In this document: piece by piece, positions 8,409-16,289 of the stretch
Layout: each line of letters begins with the position of its first letter
How positions within the stretch are numbered: position 1 is the first letter of the stretch
Position numbers and translations under genes: made by a program
Notes under the pieces: generated by a model
Told to the model about the DNA's origin: nothing
What the model saw: the letters and a program-made list of their open reading frames with translations, nothing else
Database searches by the model: none
Source: an uncultured Lachnospiraceae bacterium
GTDB taxonomy: Bacteria; Bacillota; Clostridia; Lachnospirales; Lachnospiraceae
Assembly (NCBI GenBank): GCA_910586645.1
Contig: CAJUIS010000006.1
Location: 1 to 64,000 of the forward strand
DNA: 64,000 nt
Direction: 5' to 3'

Positions 8409-8619
8409 AATCTGCTGCCTTTCTGTATTATTTATGTCAGAATTTGATATTGATTCCCGCTAAATTGTTATAATCGGCCGGATTTTCTGTATTTTTATTG
8501 TAGCGCAAATTTTATGGAAATGCAATTCCGGAAGGGAAATTGATTTCTTTCCATTAAAAAGGAATTGGGACAATTTATCTTTTCATAAGGTAGAATAAGA
8601 AATCTTTGAAGGGGAAGCT

Positions 8620-9309
8620 TTGAAGAAGAAAATAGAACTTGGAATGGCAATTATTTTACTGATTTCCGCCGCGATACTTTCCAGAAAAGAGGCTGCCATT
8701 ATGGCGGACAGTAAGTCTGCGCTGACGGTGAATGAAAACTGCATAGTAATCGACGCCGGGCACGGCGGGGACGATCCCGGAAAAATCGGCATTAACGGGG
8801 CGCTTGAGAAAGATATTAATCTGATGATTGCGCATAAGCTGAAAGCGCTGCTGGAAGCGCAGGGTTATGAGATTGTAATGACGAGGAGCACAGGAGAAGG
8901 GCTGTATCAGCCGGGCGCGAAAAATATGAAAGTCGAAGATATGCAGAAGCGGTGCGGCATTATTGCAGAAACCATGCCGGTGTTTACGGTCAGCATACAT
9001 CAAAACAGCTATCCGGAAGAATATGTCAAAGGGGCGCAGGTATTTTATTATGGACAGTCAAAGGAAGGGGAGGCTCTTGCAAAAAAGATTCAAAACAGTC
9101 TTGTGTCGCATCTGGATCGGGAAAATAAGAGAGGGGAGAAGGCAAATGAGAGTTATTATCTGCTGAAAAAAACGCCGACGCCGACGGTAATTGTAGAGTG
9201 CGGCTTTTTAAGCAACAGCGAAGAGGCTGCGCTTCTGAATACGGAAGAGTATCAGGATAAAGTGGCCTGGGCGGTAATGATGGGGATTATACAATATCTG
9301 AATGAATAA
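8620..9309 (+). CDS. cwlD: N-acetylmuramoyl-L-alanine amidase, CwlD type
   Basis: A 229-residue amidase_3 enzyme with an N-terminal membrane segment or signal (about 7-22). Zinc ligands are visible: H48 in IDAGHGGDDPG, a Glu in GALEKDIN and H128 in VSIHQNSY, plus the catalytic Glu in VIVECGFLSN. It cleaves stem peptides from muramic acid. CwlD in spore formers does this in cortex peptidoglycan as a step to muramic-delta-lactam. Length and layout match CwlD rather than the longer vegetative amidases. The start is TTG after GAAGGGGAA. The gene is alone and ends at a strong terminator shared with the convergent propeller gene. Confidence 0.85.
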   Translation: MKKKIELGMAIILLISAAILSRKEAAIMADSKSALTVNENCIVIDAGHGGDDPGKIGINGALEKDINLMIAHKLKALLEAQGYEIVMTRSTGEGLYQPGAKNMKVEDMQKRCGIIAETMPVFTVSIHQNSYPEEYVKGAQVFYYGQSKEGEALAKKIQNSLVSHLDRENKRGEKANESYYLLKKTPTPTVIVECGFLSNSEEAALLNTEEYQDKVAWAVMMGIIQYLNE

Positions 9310-9311
9310 GA

Positions 9312-9349
9312 AACGGCCTGCACAAAATTTCTGTCCCGTGCAGGCCGTT
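9312..9349. terminator. bidirectional terminator between cwlD and the beta-propeller gene
   Basis: A perfect 12-bp stem (AACGGCCTGCAC / GTGCAGGCCGTT) with a 14-nt loop, lying between two converging genes. The A/T-rich flanks can serve both strands. Confidence 0.85.
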
Positions 9350-9355
9350 CGTTTG

Positions 9356-11455
9356 TTATTCAAGAGTTCTCTGGCTTATCTGCCGAAAGCCGTCTTCCAT
9401 GTCATATCCGATAATCTGAGCGGAATCTGCAATATAAAACCTGTCTCCGATGTAAAGGCCGCGTACAGAATCCGAAACGGTTTCTCTGGGCAATTTTTGA
9501 AGCATTTTTTTGATAAACTGTCCGTTTTCCCAGGAATAGACGCAGTAATCCGTAATGCCTTCCGCTTCATCCGCTCTCAAATCCGCTGCAAATCCAATCA
9601 GGTTTTGTCTGGGATCTGCAAGGATCGTTTTATAATCGTAAAGGGCGGGAGAATAACAGTATTGGTCAAGGACGCAGGCGCCCGCCGTTTTTAAATCAGC
9701 CGGATTTGAAATATCAAACATGACGAGTTTAAGCCCTTCTGAGGATCCGGTGTCCGGGTCGGTTTCATAACCGAAGCCAAGCAGTTTATCTTCACCCCAG
9801 AAATGGAGATATTCGGAAAATCCGGTGATTTTCAGTTCGCCAATCAGTACGGGATTGGAAGGATCCGATAAATCTGCGGCAAACAGGGGATCTGTGTTCC
9901 GGTAAGTGATAAAGTATGCCGTATCTTTGAGAAATCTGGCCGCATAAATTTCCTCTCCTCTGGCAATGCCCGAAAGCAATCCGGTTTGTTTTAAATCTTT
10001 GTCAAAAATGTACAGGCAGTTCTCTGTGTCTTCGCCGCTGTCATAAGAAGTTGTAAGCACCCGTAAAGTATTTTCCGATTCATTTACCGCAAAAGCGTCC
10101 AAAACACTGCCTTTGACGGACGCCGCGTTTACAGCCTGAATCGTTCCGTTTTCAATGGAAAATTTTGCAATTTGAGTAACCGTGGCGTTGTTTTGATAAT
10201 CATTGTGATAGAAATAGATGGAATCCGTTCCGACGTATATCGTAACATAACTGTGGATAATCATAACCTGATCCAGTATTTCATCCGGTTTTTTGATATT
10301 GACGGAGGATAAAATCAGTCCGTCGTTTCCATTTCCGTTTTGCGGAAGATAGATATGGTCTGTCGGAATTTTTTCTCCGTTTATACAGGGAATAACGCCG
10401 CCGGAATCTTCCGCATAAGAGGAAGCGTCTGCAAACTGGCCTTTTTTTGTAAACAGATAGACAATGTCGCCGATTTTCCGGGAACTCTGATAAAAGCCGT
10501 CCTGGGAAACGCTGCCGGACAGCGTTGGGCTGGCAGGATCGGAAATATCGTAAATAAAAAGCATAACGGAGGGGTTTGTCTGGATATAGGCCTTCTTTGC
10601 GGCAAAATCTTCCGCGCCGTTTTCAAGAGGCACAAATCCGGACGTTGTGTCTGTGCTGTCAGGTTGAACTTCTTTATAGTAAGTTTCATTTTCAAGTTTT
10701 GTGTCGCAGCGTTCTGTTACGATCAGCAATGCGTCATTGTCCACATAGATTTCAAGGATAGAGCCTGCAGAGTCTAAGTCCGGGGCAATGGGCGGGACGG
10801 GACGCAAATCCCCTTCTGCGGCGTCTGTAATGAATACTTTTTCGTCAGTGGCGGTATAAATATATCTGCCGTCAGTTTTGATCCGGTCGCTTTCATCTAC
10901 GCCTTCCGTCTGCAGATTGGTAGAGGAATGGCTTTCTTTTTTGGCGCTGCGGGAAGACAGACTTTCCGCTATGCCGGTGGAAGCCTGTTTTTCTTCCGCC
11001 GCAAAGCCCCCGTCTGCGGAATCTTCCAGGCTGGTCTCTGCTGTTTCAGGATAAAAAAGGCTGGCAGATTCCAGCGCGTCGCAGATTTGACGATAGCTTT
11101 TGGCTACGGTATAGAGGGTTCCCGCGTCTTGTTTTGGCTCATCTCTTTTTTCCGCCTGTATTTCTTTTTCTGTTTTACCGGATTCCGCGGCAATTGTTTC
11201 GTTTACCGGAGCGGTTTCGTTTGCTGAGTGTTTTGTCGAAGTCTGTTTGGTCTGAAGGGCTGTGCCAAACAGTGCGCCGCACAAAAGAACGACGGCCGCG
11301 GCAGAAGCTGTTTTAAGCGGAGGAAATCTGTGCGGCTTTTGTCTCTGCGCAGGTTTCTTTAGTTTTTTTGTAATGTTCTTTGGGGTAAGGGAATCCGGCA
11401 CGGCCGTTTGTTCCGCTGATTTTTTAATGCGTTCCAATAATTCTTTGTCTGTCAT
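9356..11455 (-). CDS. membrane-tethered beta-propeller protein, candidate anti-sigma partner
   Basis: 699 residues. A charged cytoplasmic head of about 45 residues (MTDKELLERIKKS...) is followed by one membrane helix (about 48-67), a low-complexity acidic linker, then a large external domain from about 180. That domain starts with the signature TNLQTEGVDESDRIKTDG of the secreted beta-propeller family PF09826 and has many repeats of short beta strands. It lies 21 nt after an ECF sigma factor gene on the same strand. The layout (cytoplasmic head, one helix, external sensor) and the pairing suggest a transmembrane anti-sigma factor whose propeller senses an envelope signal. That role is inference; the head has no recognisable zinc anti-sigma motif. 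Confidence 0.8.
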   Translation of the reverse strand: MTDKELLERIKKSAEQTAVPDSLTPKNITKKLKKPAQRQKPHRFPPLKTASAAAVVLLCGALFGTALQTKQTSTKHSANETAPVNETIAAESGKTEKEIQAEKRDEPKQDAGTLYTVAKSYRQICDALESASLFYPETAETSLEDSADGGFAAEEKQASTGIAESLSSRSAKKESHSSTNLQTEGVDESDRIKTDGRYIYTATDEKVFITDAAEGDLRPVPPIAPDLDSAGSILEIYVDNDALLIVTERCDTKLENETYYKEVQPDSTDTTSGFVPLENGAEDFAAKKAYIQTNPSVMLFIYDISDPASPTLSGSVSQDGFYQSSRKIGDIVYLFTKKGQFADASSYAEDSGGVIPCINGEKIPTDHIYLPQNGNGNDGLILSSVNIKKPDEILDQVMIIHSYVTIYVGTDSIYFYHNDYQNNATVTQIAKFSIENGTIQAVNAASVKGSVLDAFAVNESENTLRVLTTSYDSGEDTENCLYIFDKDLKQTGLLSGIARGEEIYAARFLKDTAYFITYRNTDPLFAADLSDPSNPVLIGELKITGFSEYLHFWGEDKLLGFGYETDPDTGSSEGLKLVMFDISNPADLKTAGACVLDQYCYSPALYDYKTILADPRQNLIGFAADLRADEAEGITDYCVYSWENGQFIKKMLQKLPRETVSDSVRGLYIGDRFYIADSAQIIGYDMEDGFRQISQRTLE

Positions 11456-11476
11456 AGTATCACCTGTCCTTTTTGT

Positions 11477-11989
11477 TTATGGATGTTCCAGTCTGTCCGC
11501 CAGTTTTTTTAGTGCGCGGCTTTCTTTGGAGCGTACGGTGTTTTCGTTCATGTGAAGCGTTTTGGCGATTTCCCGGCTGGTGTATCCGGCGAAAATATGC
11601 ATACTGATGATAAGCCGTTCTTCATCCTTTAAGTGGAAAAAGTGATTGCGCAAATCAAGAATTTCCGCATAGCCTTCAATCGAATCATCCTTTGAAGCAG
11701 AGGGAAAAATTTCTTCCGGAAGGGTTTTTTTGTTTTTGAACCGCCGTTTGCATTTGACGGATAAAATCTGAAAAATCCATGACGGAAAGGATTCTTCCGA
11801 GCGGAGTTTTCGTATGGAGACAAAAGCGTCCATAACGGTTTCGCTGACTGCGTCTTCTGCGTCGGCCGGATTCTTTAACGTATAGAGGGCGAAACGGTAT
11901 AAGTCAAGGTAAATTTCTTTGTATAGTTCGGCAAACGCTTCTGTATCGCCGGATTTTGCCTTTTTTATCTGCAGCAGATTTTGTTTCAT
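11477..11989 (-). CDS. ECF RNA polymerase sigma factor
   Basis: About 170 residues. Region 2 (about 10-75) includes DLYRFALYTLKNPADAEDAV, and region 4 (about 110-165) includes the helix-turn-helix YTSREIAKTLHMNENTVRS. ATG at 11989 is preferred over 12001 because GGGAG lies just upstream of it. It is co-transcribed with the membrane propeller protein, the usual arrangement for a sigma factor and its anti-sigma regulator. The target promoters, probably including its own, cannot be read with confidence. Confidence 0.9.
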   Translation of the reverse strand: MKQNLLQIKKAKSGDTEAFAELYKEIYLDLYRFALYTLKNPADAEDAVSETVMDAFVSIRKLRSEESFPSWIFQILSVKCKRRFKNKKTLPEEIFPSASKDDSIEGYAEILDLRNHFFHLKDEERLIISMHIFAGYTSREIAKTLHMNENTVRSKESRALKKLADRLEHP

Positions 11990-12090
11990 AAGCTCTCCCA
12001 TATGGTGATGCGGCGCGCGGGATTTTCCGGCAGAACCGGACGTCTGACGCGCTCAGTTAATATGTGATATATAATAGTGTGAATATTTTT

Positions 12091-12108
12091 ACAGTTTGTT
12101 GCAACTGT
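12091..12108 (+). promoter_or_regulatory. inverted-repeat operator candidate upstream of uxuA
   Basis: ACAGTT-N6-AACTGT, a perfect 6+6 inverted repeat, lies about 80 nt before uxuA. A TATAAT-like element is at 12070-12075, but no matching -35 was found. A GntR- or LacI-type uronate regulator is possible, though none is encoded nearby. Confidence 0.35.
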
Positions 12109-12188
12109 TTATGTATTTTTTTCTGAGGAAATATTCATAATCATAATAAGAAAAATGATAAATGCTGCATCAGAAAGGAATTTTGATT

Positions 12189-13277
12189 ATGGAAATGACA
12201 CTGAGATGGTACGGATCGGAATTTGATACGGTCACGTTAAAACAGATCCGGCAGATACCGGGAGTTACAGGAGTAATTACTACGTTGTACGACACGGCGC
12301 CGGGCGAAGTGTGGAGCAGGGAACGGATCCGGAAAATGAAAGAAGAAGTGGAGGCGTCCGGCCTTCATATTTCCGGAATTGAAAGCGTCAATATCCATGA
12401 CGCTGTAAAAACGGGAGCGCCGGAGCGGGAGACATATATTGAACATTACATTGAGACGCTTGAAAACCTGGGAAAAGAAGACATACATCTGGTGTGTTAT
12501 AATTTTATGCCGGTATTTGACTGGACAAGAACAGAGCTTGCAAGAATGCGCCCGGACGGTTCGACAGCGCTTGCCTATACGCAGAAAGCGGTGGACGCCC
12601 TGGATCCGGAAAAAATGTTTGATTCGATTGCAAAAGATATGAATGGAACGGTGATGCCGGGATGGGAGCCGGAACGCATGGAACATGTCAGGGAGCTGTT
12701 TTCTATGTACCGGGAAGTGGACGGCGAAAAGCTGTTTGCAAACCTGAAGTATTTTCTGGAGAAAATCATGCCGGTCTGCGATCAATACAATATCAATATG
12801 GCAATTCATCCGGATGATCCGGCCTGGAGCGTATTTGGCCTGCCGAGAATTATAATCAATAAAGAAAATATTCTCCGTATGGTGAATATGGTAGATAATC
12901 CGCACAACGGCGTTACGTTTTGCTCCGGTTCTTACGGAACAAATCTGGAAAATAATCTGCCGGATATGATTCGCGCTTTAAAAGGAAGGATTCATTTTGC
13001 ACATGTGCGTAATTTAAAGTTCAATTCGCCGGAAGATTTTGAGGAGGCGGCGCATTTGTCTTCGGACGGGACATTTGATATGTATGAAATTATGAAGGCG
13101 CTTTATGAAACAGGATTCAACGGCCCTATCCGTCCGGATCACGGGAGGATGATCTGGGACGAAAAGGCTATGCCAGGCTACGGTCTTTACGACAGGGCGC
13201 TGGGAGCGGCGTATTTAAACGGGCTTTGGGAAGCGATTGAAAAAAGCGCAAAAGGAGGACGCTATGAAGTTAAATGA
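12189..13277 (+). CDS. uxuA: mannonate dehydratase
   Basis: About 362 residues, normal for UxuA. It converts D-mannonate to 2-keto-3-deoxygluconate in glucuronate breakdown. Visible features are LRWYGSEFDTVTL at the start, the metal and substrate segments IESVNIHD and MAIHPDDPAW, FCSGSYGT, FAHVRNLKF and PDHGRMIWDE, all family hallmarks. ATG at 12189 is chosen over 12162 because AAAGGA lies at a proper distance. It overlaps uxuB by 14 nt. No uxaC, kdgK, kdgA or regulator lies in the window, so the rest of the pathway must be elsewhere. Confidence 0.93.
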   Translation: MEMTLRWYGSEFDTVTLKQIRQIPGVTGVITTLYDTAPGEVWSRERIRKMKEEVEASGLHISGIESVNIHDAVKTGAPERETYIEHYIETLENLGKEDIHLVCYNFMPVFDWTRTELARMRPDGSTALAYTQKAVDALDPEKMFDSIAKDMNGTVMPGWEPERMEHVRELFSMYREVDGEKLFANLKYFLEKIMPVCDQYNINMAIHPDDPAWSVFGLPRIIINKENILRMVNMVDNPHNGVTFCSGSYGTNLENNLPDMIRALKGRIHFAHVRNLKFNSPEDFEEAAHLSSDGTFDMYEIMKALYETGFNGPIRPDHGRMIWDEKAMPGYGLYDRALGAAYLNGLWEAIEKSAKGGRYEVK

Positions 13278-14874
13278 AAACGGCCTCTGCGACAGGGCGC
13301 AGTGGAAAGCGGCGGGCTATGAGCTTTTTCAGTTTGACCGGAAAGAGATGAAAAAAAGAACAAAGGAAAATCCATTCTGGATTCATTTTGGAGCTGGAAA
13401 TCTGTTTCGTGCGTTTCAGGCGAATGCAGTGCAGAAGCTTTTGAACAATGGAACAATCGACAGAGGAATTATCGTTGCGGAAGGGTACGATTATGAAATC
13501 ATTGAAAAAATGAATCATCCGCATGACGATTATACGATCCTTGTTACATTAAAAGCAGACGGCAGTGTGGAAAAAACAGTAATCGGAAGTATCGCAGAGT
13601 CGCTCGCGCTGGATGTGGAAAATGAAAAAGCTTACCGGAGGCTAAAGGAAATTTTCTGTAAGGATTCTCTTAAGATGGCTTCTTTTACGATTACGGAAAA
13701 AGGGTACAGCCTGACAGACGGAAGCGGCAGGCAGCTTTTGGATGCAGAAAGCGATTTTAAAAGCGGCCCTCAAAAGCCGAAAAGCTATATCGGAAAAGTG
13801 ACGGCGCTTTTATATGCCCGCTTTTTGGACGGCGCAAAGCCGATTGCAATGGTAAGTATGGATAATTGCTCTCACAATGGCGACAGGCTGTTTGCGGCAG
13901 TCTGTGCGTTTGCCGAAAAATGGACAGACTGCGGCATGGCAGAAAAAGGGTTTCTGGAATATGTCCGCAACAAAAAGAAAGTGTCATTCCCGTGGACGAT
14001 GATTGACAAGATAACGCCGCGGCCGGACGCTTCGATTGAAAAAATTTTAAAAGAAGACGGCATCGAAGGATTAGATCCTGTGATTACTTCAAAAAATACG
14101 TATGCCGCTCCGTTTGTCAATGCGGAAGAGTGCGAGTATCTGGTCATTGAAGACGCGTTTCCAAACGGCAGGCCAAAGTTAGAGGAAAGCGGTTTGATTT
14201 TTACTTCAAGAGAAACCGTGGATAAAGTGGAAAAGATGAAAGTCTGCACCTGCTTAAATCCCCTGCATACGGCGCTTGCCGTATTTGGCTGTCTGCTTGG
14301 ATTCCATTCAATTGCAGAAGAAATGAAGGATCCTGCGCTTAAGAAGCTTTTGGAAGGAATCGGCTATACGGAAGGGCTTCCGGTCGTTGTGGATCCTGGG
14401 ATTTTAAATCCGAAGGAATTTATTGATACCGTGTTAAATGTGCGTTTTCCGAATCCCTTTATGCCGGATACGCCGCAGCGCATTGCAACGGATACGTCCC
14501 AGAAGCTTTCAGTGCGGTTTGGAGAGACAATAAAGGCATACGAAGCTTCGGAGAGCCTCTGCGTTTCGGATTTAAAAATGATTCCGCTGGTGTTTGCCGG
14601 GTGGCTTCGTTATTTAATGGGCGTGGATGATTCCGGAAGCCCGTTTGAGTTAAGCCCCGATCCGAAAATTTCTTCATTGAGGGCGTATTTTGAAGATATA
14701 AAGCTTGGGGGCGCGCCGGATACGGATTTTTTAGAGCCGGTATTAAGTGACAGTGGAATTTTTGGCGTAGATTTATACCAGGCAGGGCTTGCAAAAAAAG
14801 TATGCGGCTATTTTAAAGAAATGTGCAGGGGAAAAGGGGCGGTGCGGACGACGCTTGAAAAATATTGTTTGTAA
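13264..14874 (+). CDS. uxuB: mannitol dehydrogenase family oxidoreductase, likely fructuronate reductase
   Basis: About 536 residues. The N-terminal NAD-binding domain contains WIHFGAGNLFRAFQA. The C-terminal mannitol dehydrogenase domain includes the catalytic-type motif KVCTCLNPLHTALAVFG. In this place it should reduce D-fructuronate to D-mannonate, feeding uxuA. ATG at 13264 has an ideal AAGGAGGA and starts inside uxuA, so translation is coupled. Members of the family also act on mannitol, altronate or arabinitol; the uxuA pairing decides the call. A hairpin terminator follows at 14916. Confidence 0.88.
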   Translation: MKLNENGLCDRAQWKAAGYELFQFDRKEMKKRTKENPFWIHFGAGNLFRAFQANAVQKLLNNGTIDRGIIVAEGYDYEIIEKMNHPHDDYTILVTLKADGSVEKTVIGSIAESLALDVENEKAYRRLKEIFCKDSLKMASFTITEKGYSLTDGSGRQLLDAESDFKSGPQKPKSYIGKVTALLYARFLDGAKPIAMVSMDNCSHNGDRLFAAVCAFAEKWTDCGMAEKGFLEYVRNKKKVSFPWTMIDKITPRPDASIEKILKEDGIEGLDPVITSKNTYAAPFVNAEECEYLVIEDAFPNGRPKLEESGLIFTSRETVDKVEKMKVCTCLNPLHTALAVFGCLLGFHSIAEEMKDPALKKLLEGIGYTEGLPVVVDPGILNPKEFIDTVLNVRFPNPFMPDTPQRIATDTSQKLSVRFGETIKAYEASESLCVSDLKMIPLVFAGWLRYLMGVDDSGSPFELSPDPKISSLRAYFEDIKLGGAPDTDFLEPVLSDSGIFGVDLYQAGLAKKVCGYFKEMCRGKGAVRTTLEKYCL

Positions 14875-14915
14875 GGCGGGCAAAAAGGAGTTTGAAATCT
14901 GCTGCATTACGGGAA

Positions 14916-14950
14916 GACGGCGGGAGAAAATATATTTTTCTTCCGCCGTT
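14916..14950 (+). terminator. terminator of uxuAB
   Basis: A long hairpin: ACGGCGGGAGAAAA pairs with TTTTTCTTCCGCCGTT with one mismatch around a TATA loop. The tail is short and A/T-rich. Confidence 0.65.
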
Positions 14951-14976
14951 AAAATGTGCTGAACTATTAAAAATAG

Positions 14977-15022
14977 CATAATGTAATATATAATTGACAT
15001 TATGTTATTTATATGATATCTT
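14977..15022 (+). promoter_or_regulatory. promoter with flanking inverted-repeat operator
   Basis: CATAATGT (14977-14984) and ACATTATG (14997-15004) form a perfect 8+8 inverted repeat with a 12-nt spacer. The -35 TTGACA (14994-14999) sits inside it; a weak -10 TATCTT is at 15017-15022 with a 17-nt spacer. The downstream operon encodes an XRE regulator, so autorepression is likely. Confidence 0.5.
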
Positions 15023-15071
15023 AAAGAAAGAAAAAAGGAGCGGGAAACGATGTAAAAAAGGAGCGGATGTT

Positions 15072-15677
15072 ATGAGCGGTTTTGAAGAGGGGTATTTTTT
15101 CGTAGTGGTTACAATGTTTATTATGGTTTTTTTGATTTCTGTATCAGACAGGCTGTTTTCGAAAAAAGACGTTTCTGACAGAAAGGATTTTGATGAACGG
15201 CAGGAAATTGTGCGCAGCAAAGGGTACCGATATGCTTTTTACATACTTATGTGCTATACGTTTTTTAAGATGCTTTGGGATATTGCCCGCAAAGCGGGAG
15301 AAGAGCATATTATTCTGGGCTTTGGAGCCGTCTGCCTTGCCTTCGTTGCGCACGCCTCTTATTCTGTCTGGAATGACGGATATTTTCCTTTAAAAAAGAA
15401 TCCGAAGGGCGGCATAGCAATGCTTTTTGTGCTGGCGGCGTCAGAGGTTATTTTTGGAGCGGCAGAACTTCTGAACGGATATTCCATGAATCGGAAAATT
15501 GAAGAGGCGGTTAGCGGAGGCGCTGCGGCAGAGGAACTGTCAGAGCTTCTGGACAGCCGTTTTCAGCCGCTTTGGCCTGTCTGCTCCCTGATGTTTGGAT
15601 TTTCGGTTTTTGTGATTGCGGCAGCCGCTTTGGTTCGGTTTATTTATAACAGAAAAATGGAAGGAACGGAAGAATAG
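15072..15677 (+). CDS. membrane protein of unknown function, paired with an XRE regulator
   Basis: 201 residues with about five membrane helices (near 8-28, 52-70, 80-98, 112-130, 170-192). A charged segment after the first helix reads DRKDFDERQEIVRSKGYRYAF. ATG at 15072 is preferred because AAGGAGCGG precedes it; the longer frame runs into the promoter. I recognise no family with a known function. Its stop codon directly abuts the XRE regulator start, so the two are one operon. Similar membrane protein plus small HTH pairs are common in Firmicutes and often respond to envelope stress, but nothing in this sequence shows a ligand. Confidence 0.75.
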   Translation: MSGFEEGYFFVVVTMFIMVFLISVSDRLFSKKDVSDRKDFDERQEIVRSKGYRYAFYILMCYTFFKMLWDIARKAGEEHIILGFGAVCLAFVAHASYSVWNDGYFPLKKNPKGGIAMLFVLAASEVIFGAAELLNGYSMNRKIEEAVSGGAAAEELSELLDSRFQPLWPVCSLMFGFSVFVIAAAALVRFIYNRKMEGTEE

Positions 15678-15875
15678 ATGAAAAACCTGAAATTGAAGGC
15701 GGCCAGGGCGGGGCTTGATCTGTCGCAGCAGGAGCTCGCGGATATTGTAGGCGTATCCAGACAGACAATAGGCGCGATTGAGAAAGGGGATTACAATCCG
15801 ACCATTAACCTTTGTATCGCTATATGCAAAGCTCTCGGAAAAACTCTGGATGAACTGTTCTGGATCGATGAATGA
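15678..15875 (+). CDS. XRE-family small transcriptional regulator
   Basis: A 65-residue single-domain HTH_3 protein. Helices 2 and 3 read SQQELADIVGVSRQTIGAIE, and it ends with GKTLDELFW, typical of YozG-like regulators. It starts immediately after the membrane protein stop. The inverted repeat over the operon promoter at 14977-15004 is its likely operator, an inference from position and symmetry. It is not obviously an antitoxin, since the partner is a multi-pass membrane protein. Confidence 0.88.
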   Translation: MKNLKLKAARAGLDLSQQELADIVGVSRQTIGAIEKGDYNPTINLCIAICKALGKTLDELFWIDE

Positions 15876-15938
15876 GACAGCAGAAGGAATGACTGCAGGG
15901 GCTTGTCCGCTGAGGGTAAGATGCGTGAAAATTTTCAA

Positions 15939-15967
15939 TTGACAAAGCGGCGCGCACTGCCTATAAT
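15939..15967 (+). promoter_or_regulatory. sigma-A promoter of the tyrS T-box transcript
   Basis: TTGACA (15939-15944), a 17-nt spacer and TATAAT (15962-15967): a perfect match to consensus. Confidence 0.9.
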
Positions 15968-15974
15968 GATTTTA

Positions 15975-16262
15975 ACTTTATAGAGAAGCTATGAGAAGAA
16001 CAAGTAGCAGCGGCAAGACCATACAGAGAGCTGCCGGACGCTGAGAGGCGCATGCGGATTCTGCTGTGAATACATCTTTGAGCTTCACACCGAACGCTGT
16101 TTTTAAAGGCAGTCCAGTAGGCTGTGACGGAGTCAGGCACGTTAAAGCGGGGAGTATTTCACAGAAAAGTACTTCAAAAGGCGGTCTGTGCGAACAGGCT
16201 GTGAAAAAAGGTGGTAACACGAACATGAGCTTTCGTCCTTTTACAGGAGGAAGGCTTTTTTA
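15975..16262 (+). promoter_or_regulatory. T-box leader, tyrosine specific
   Basis: Stem I includes AGAGAGCTGCCGG. The specifier is TAC at 16071-16073 within GTGAATACATC, a tyrosine codon. The T-box motif GGTGGTAACACG lies at about 16210-16221; its TGGT can pair with the ACCA end of uncharged tRNA-Tyr, whose discriminator A is seen at 52. A competing terminator follows. Uncharged tRNA-Tyr should cause readthrough into tyrS. Confidence 0.92.
16228..16262 (+). terminator. T-box regulated terminator before tyrS
   Basis: AGCTTTCGTCCT pairs, with G-U wobble, with AGGAGGAAGGCT, followed by six T. It is the alternative fold to the T-box antiterminator. Confidence 0.85.
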
Positions 16263-16289
16263 TTTTATAAAAAAATAAAGGAGAAAGAA

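Noticed and set aside
15072..15875. Membrane protein and XRE gene as a toxin-antitoxin pair
   Set aside because: The membrane protein has about five helices and no toxin features; an autoregulated membrane module fits better.
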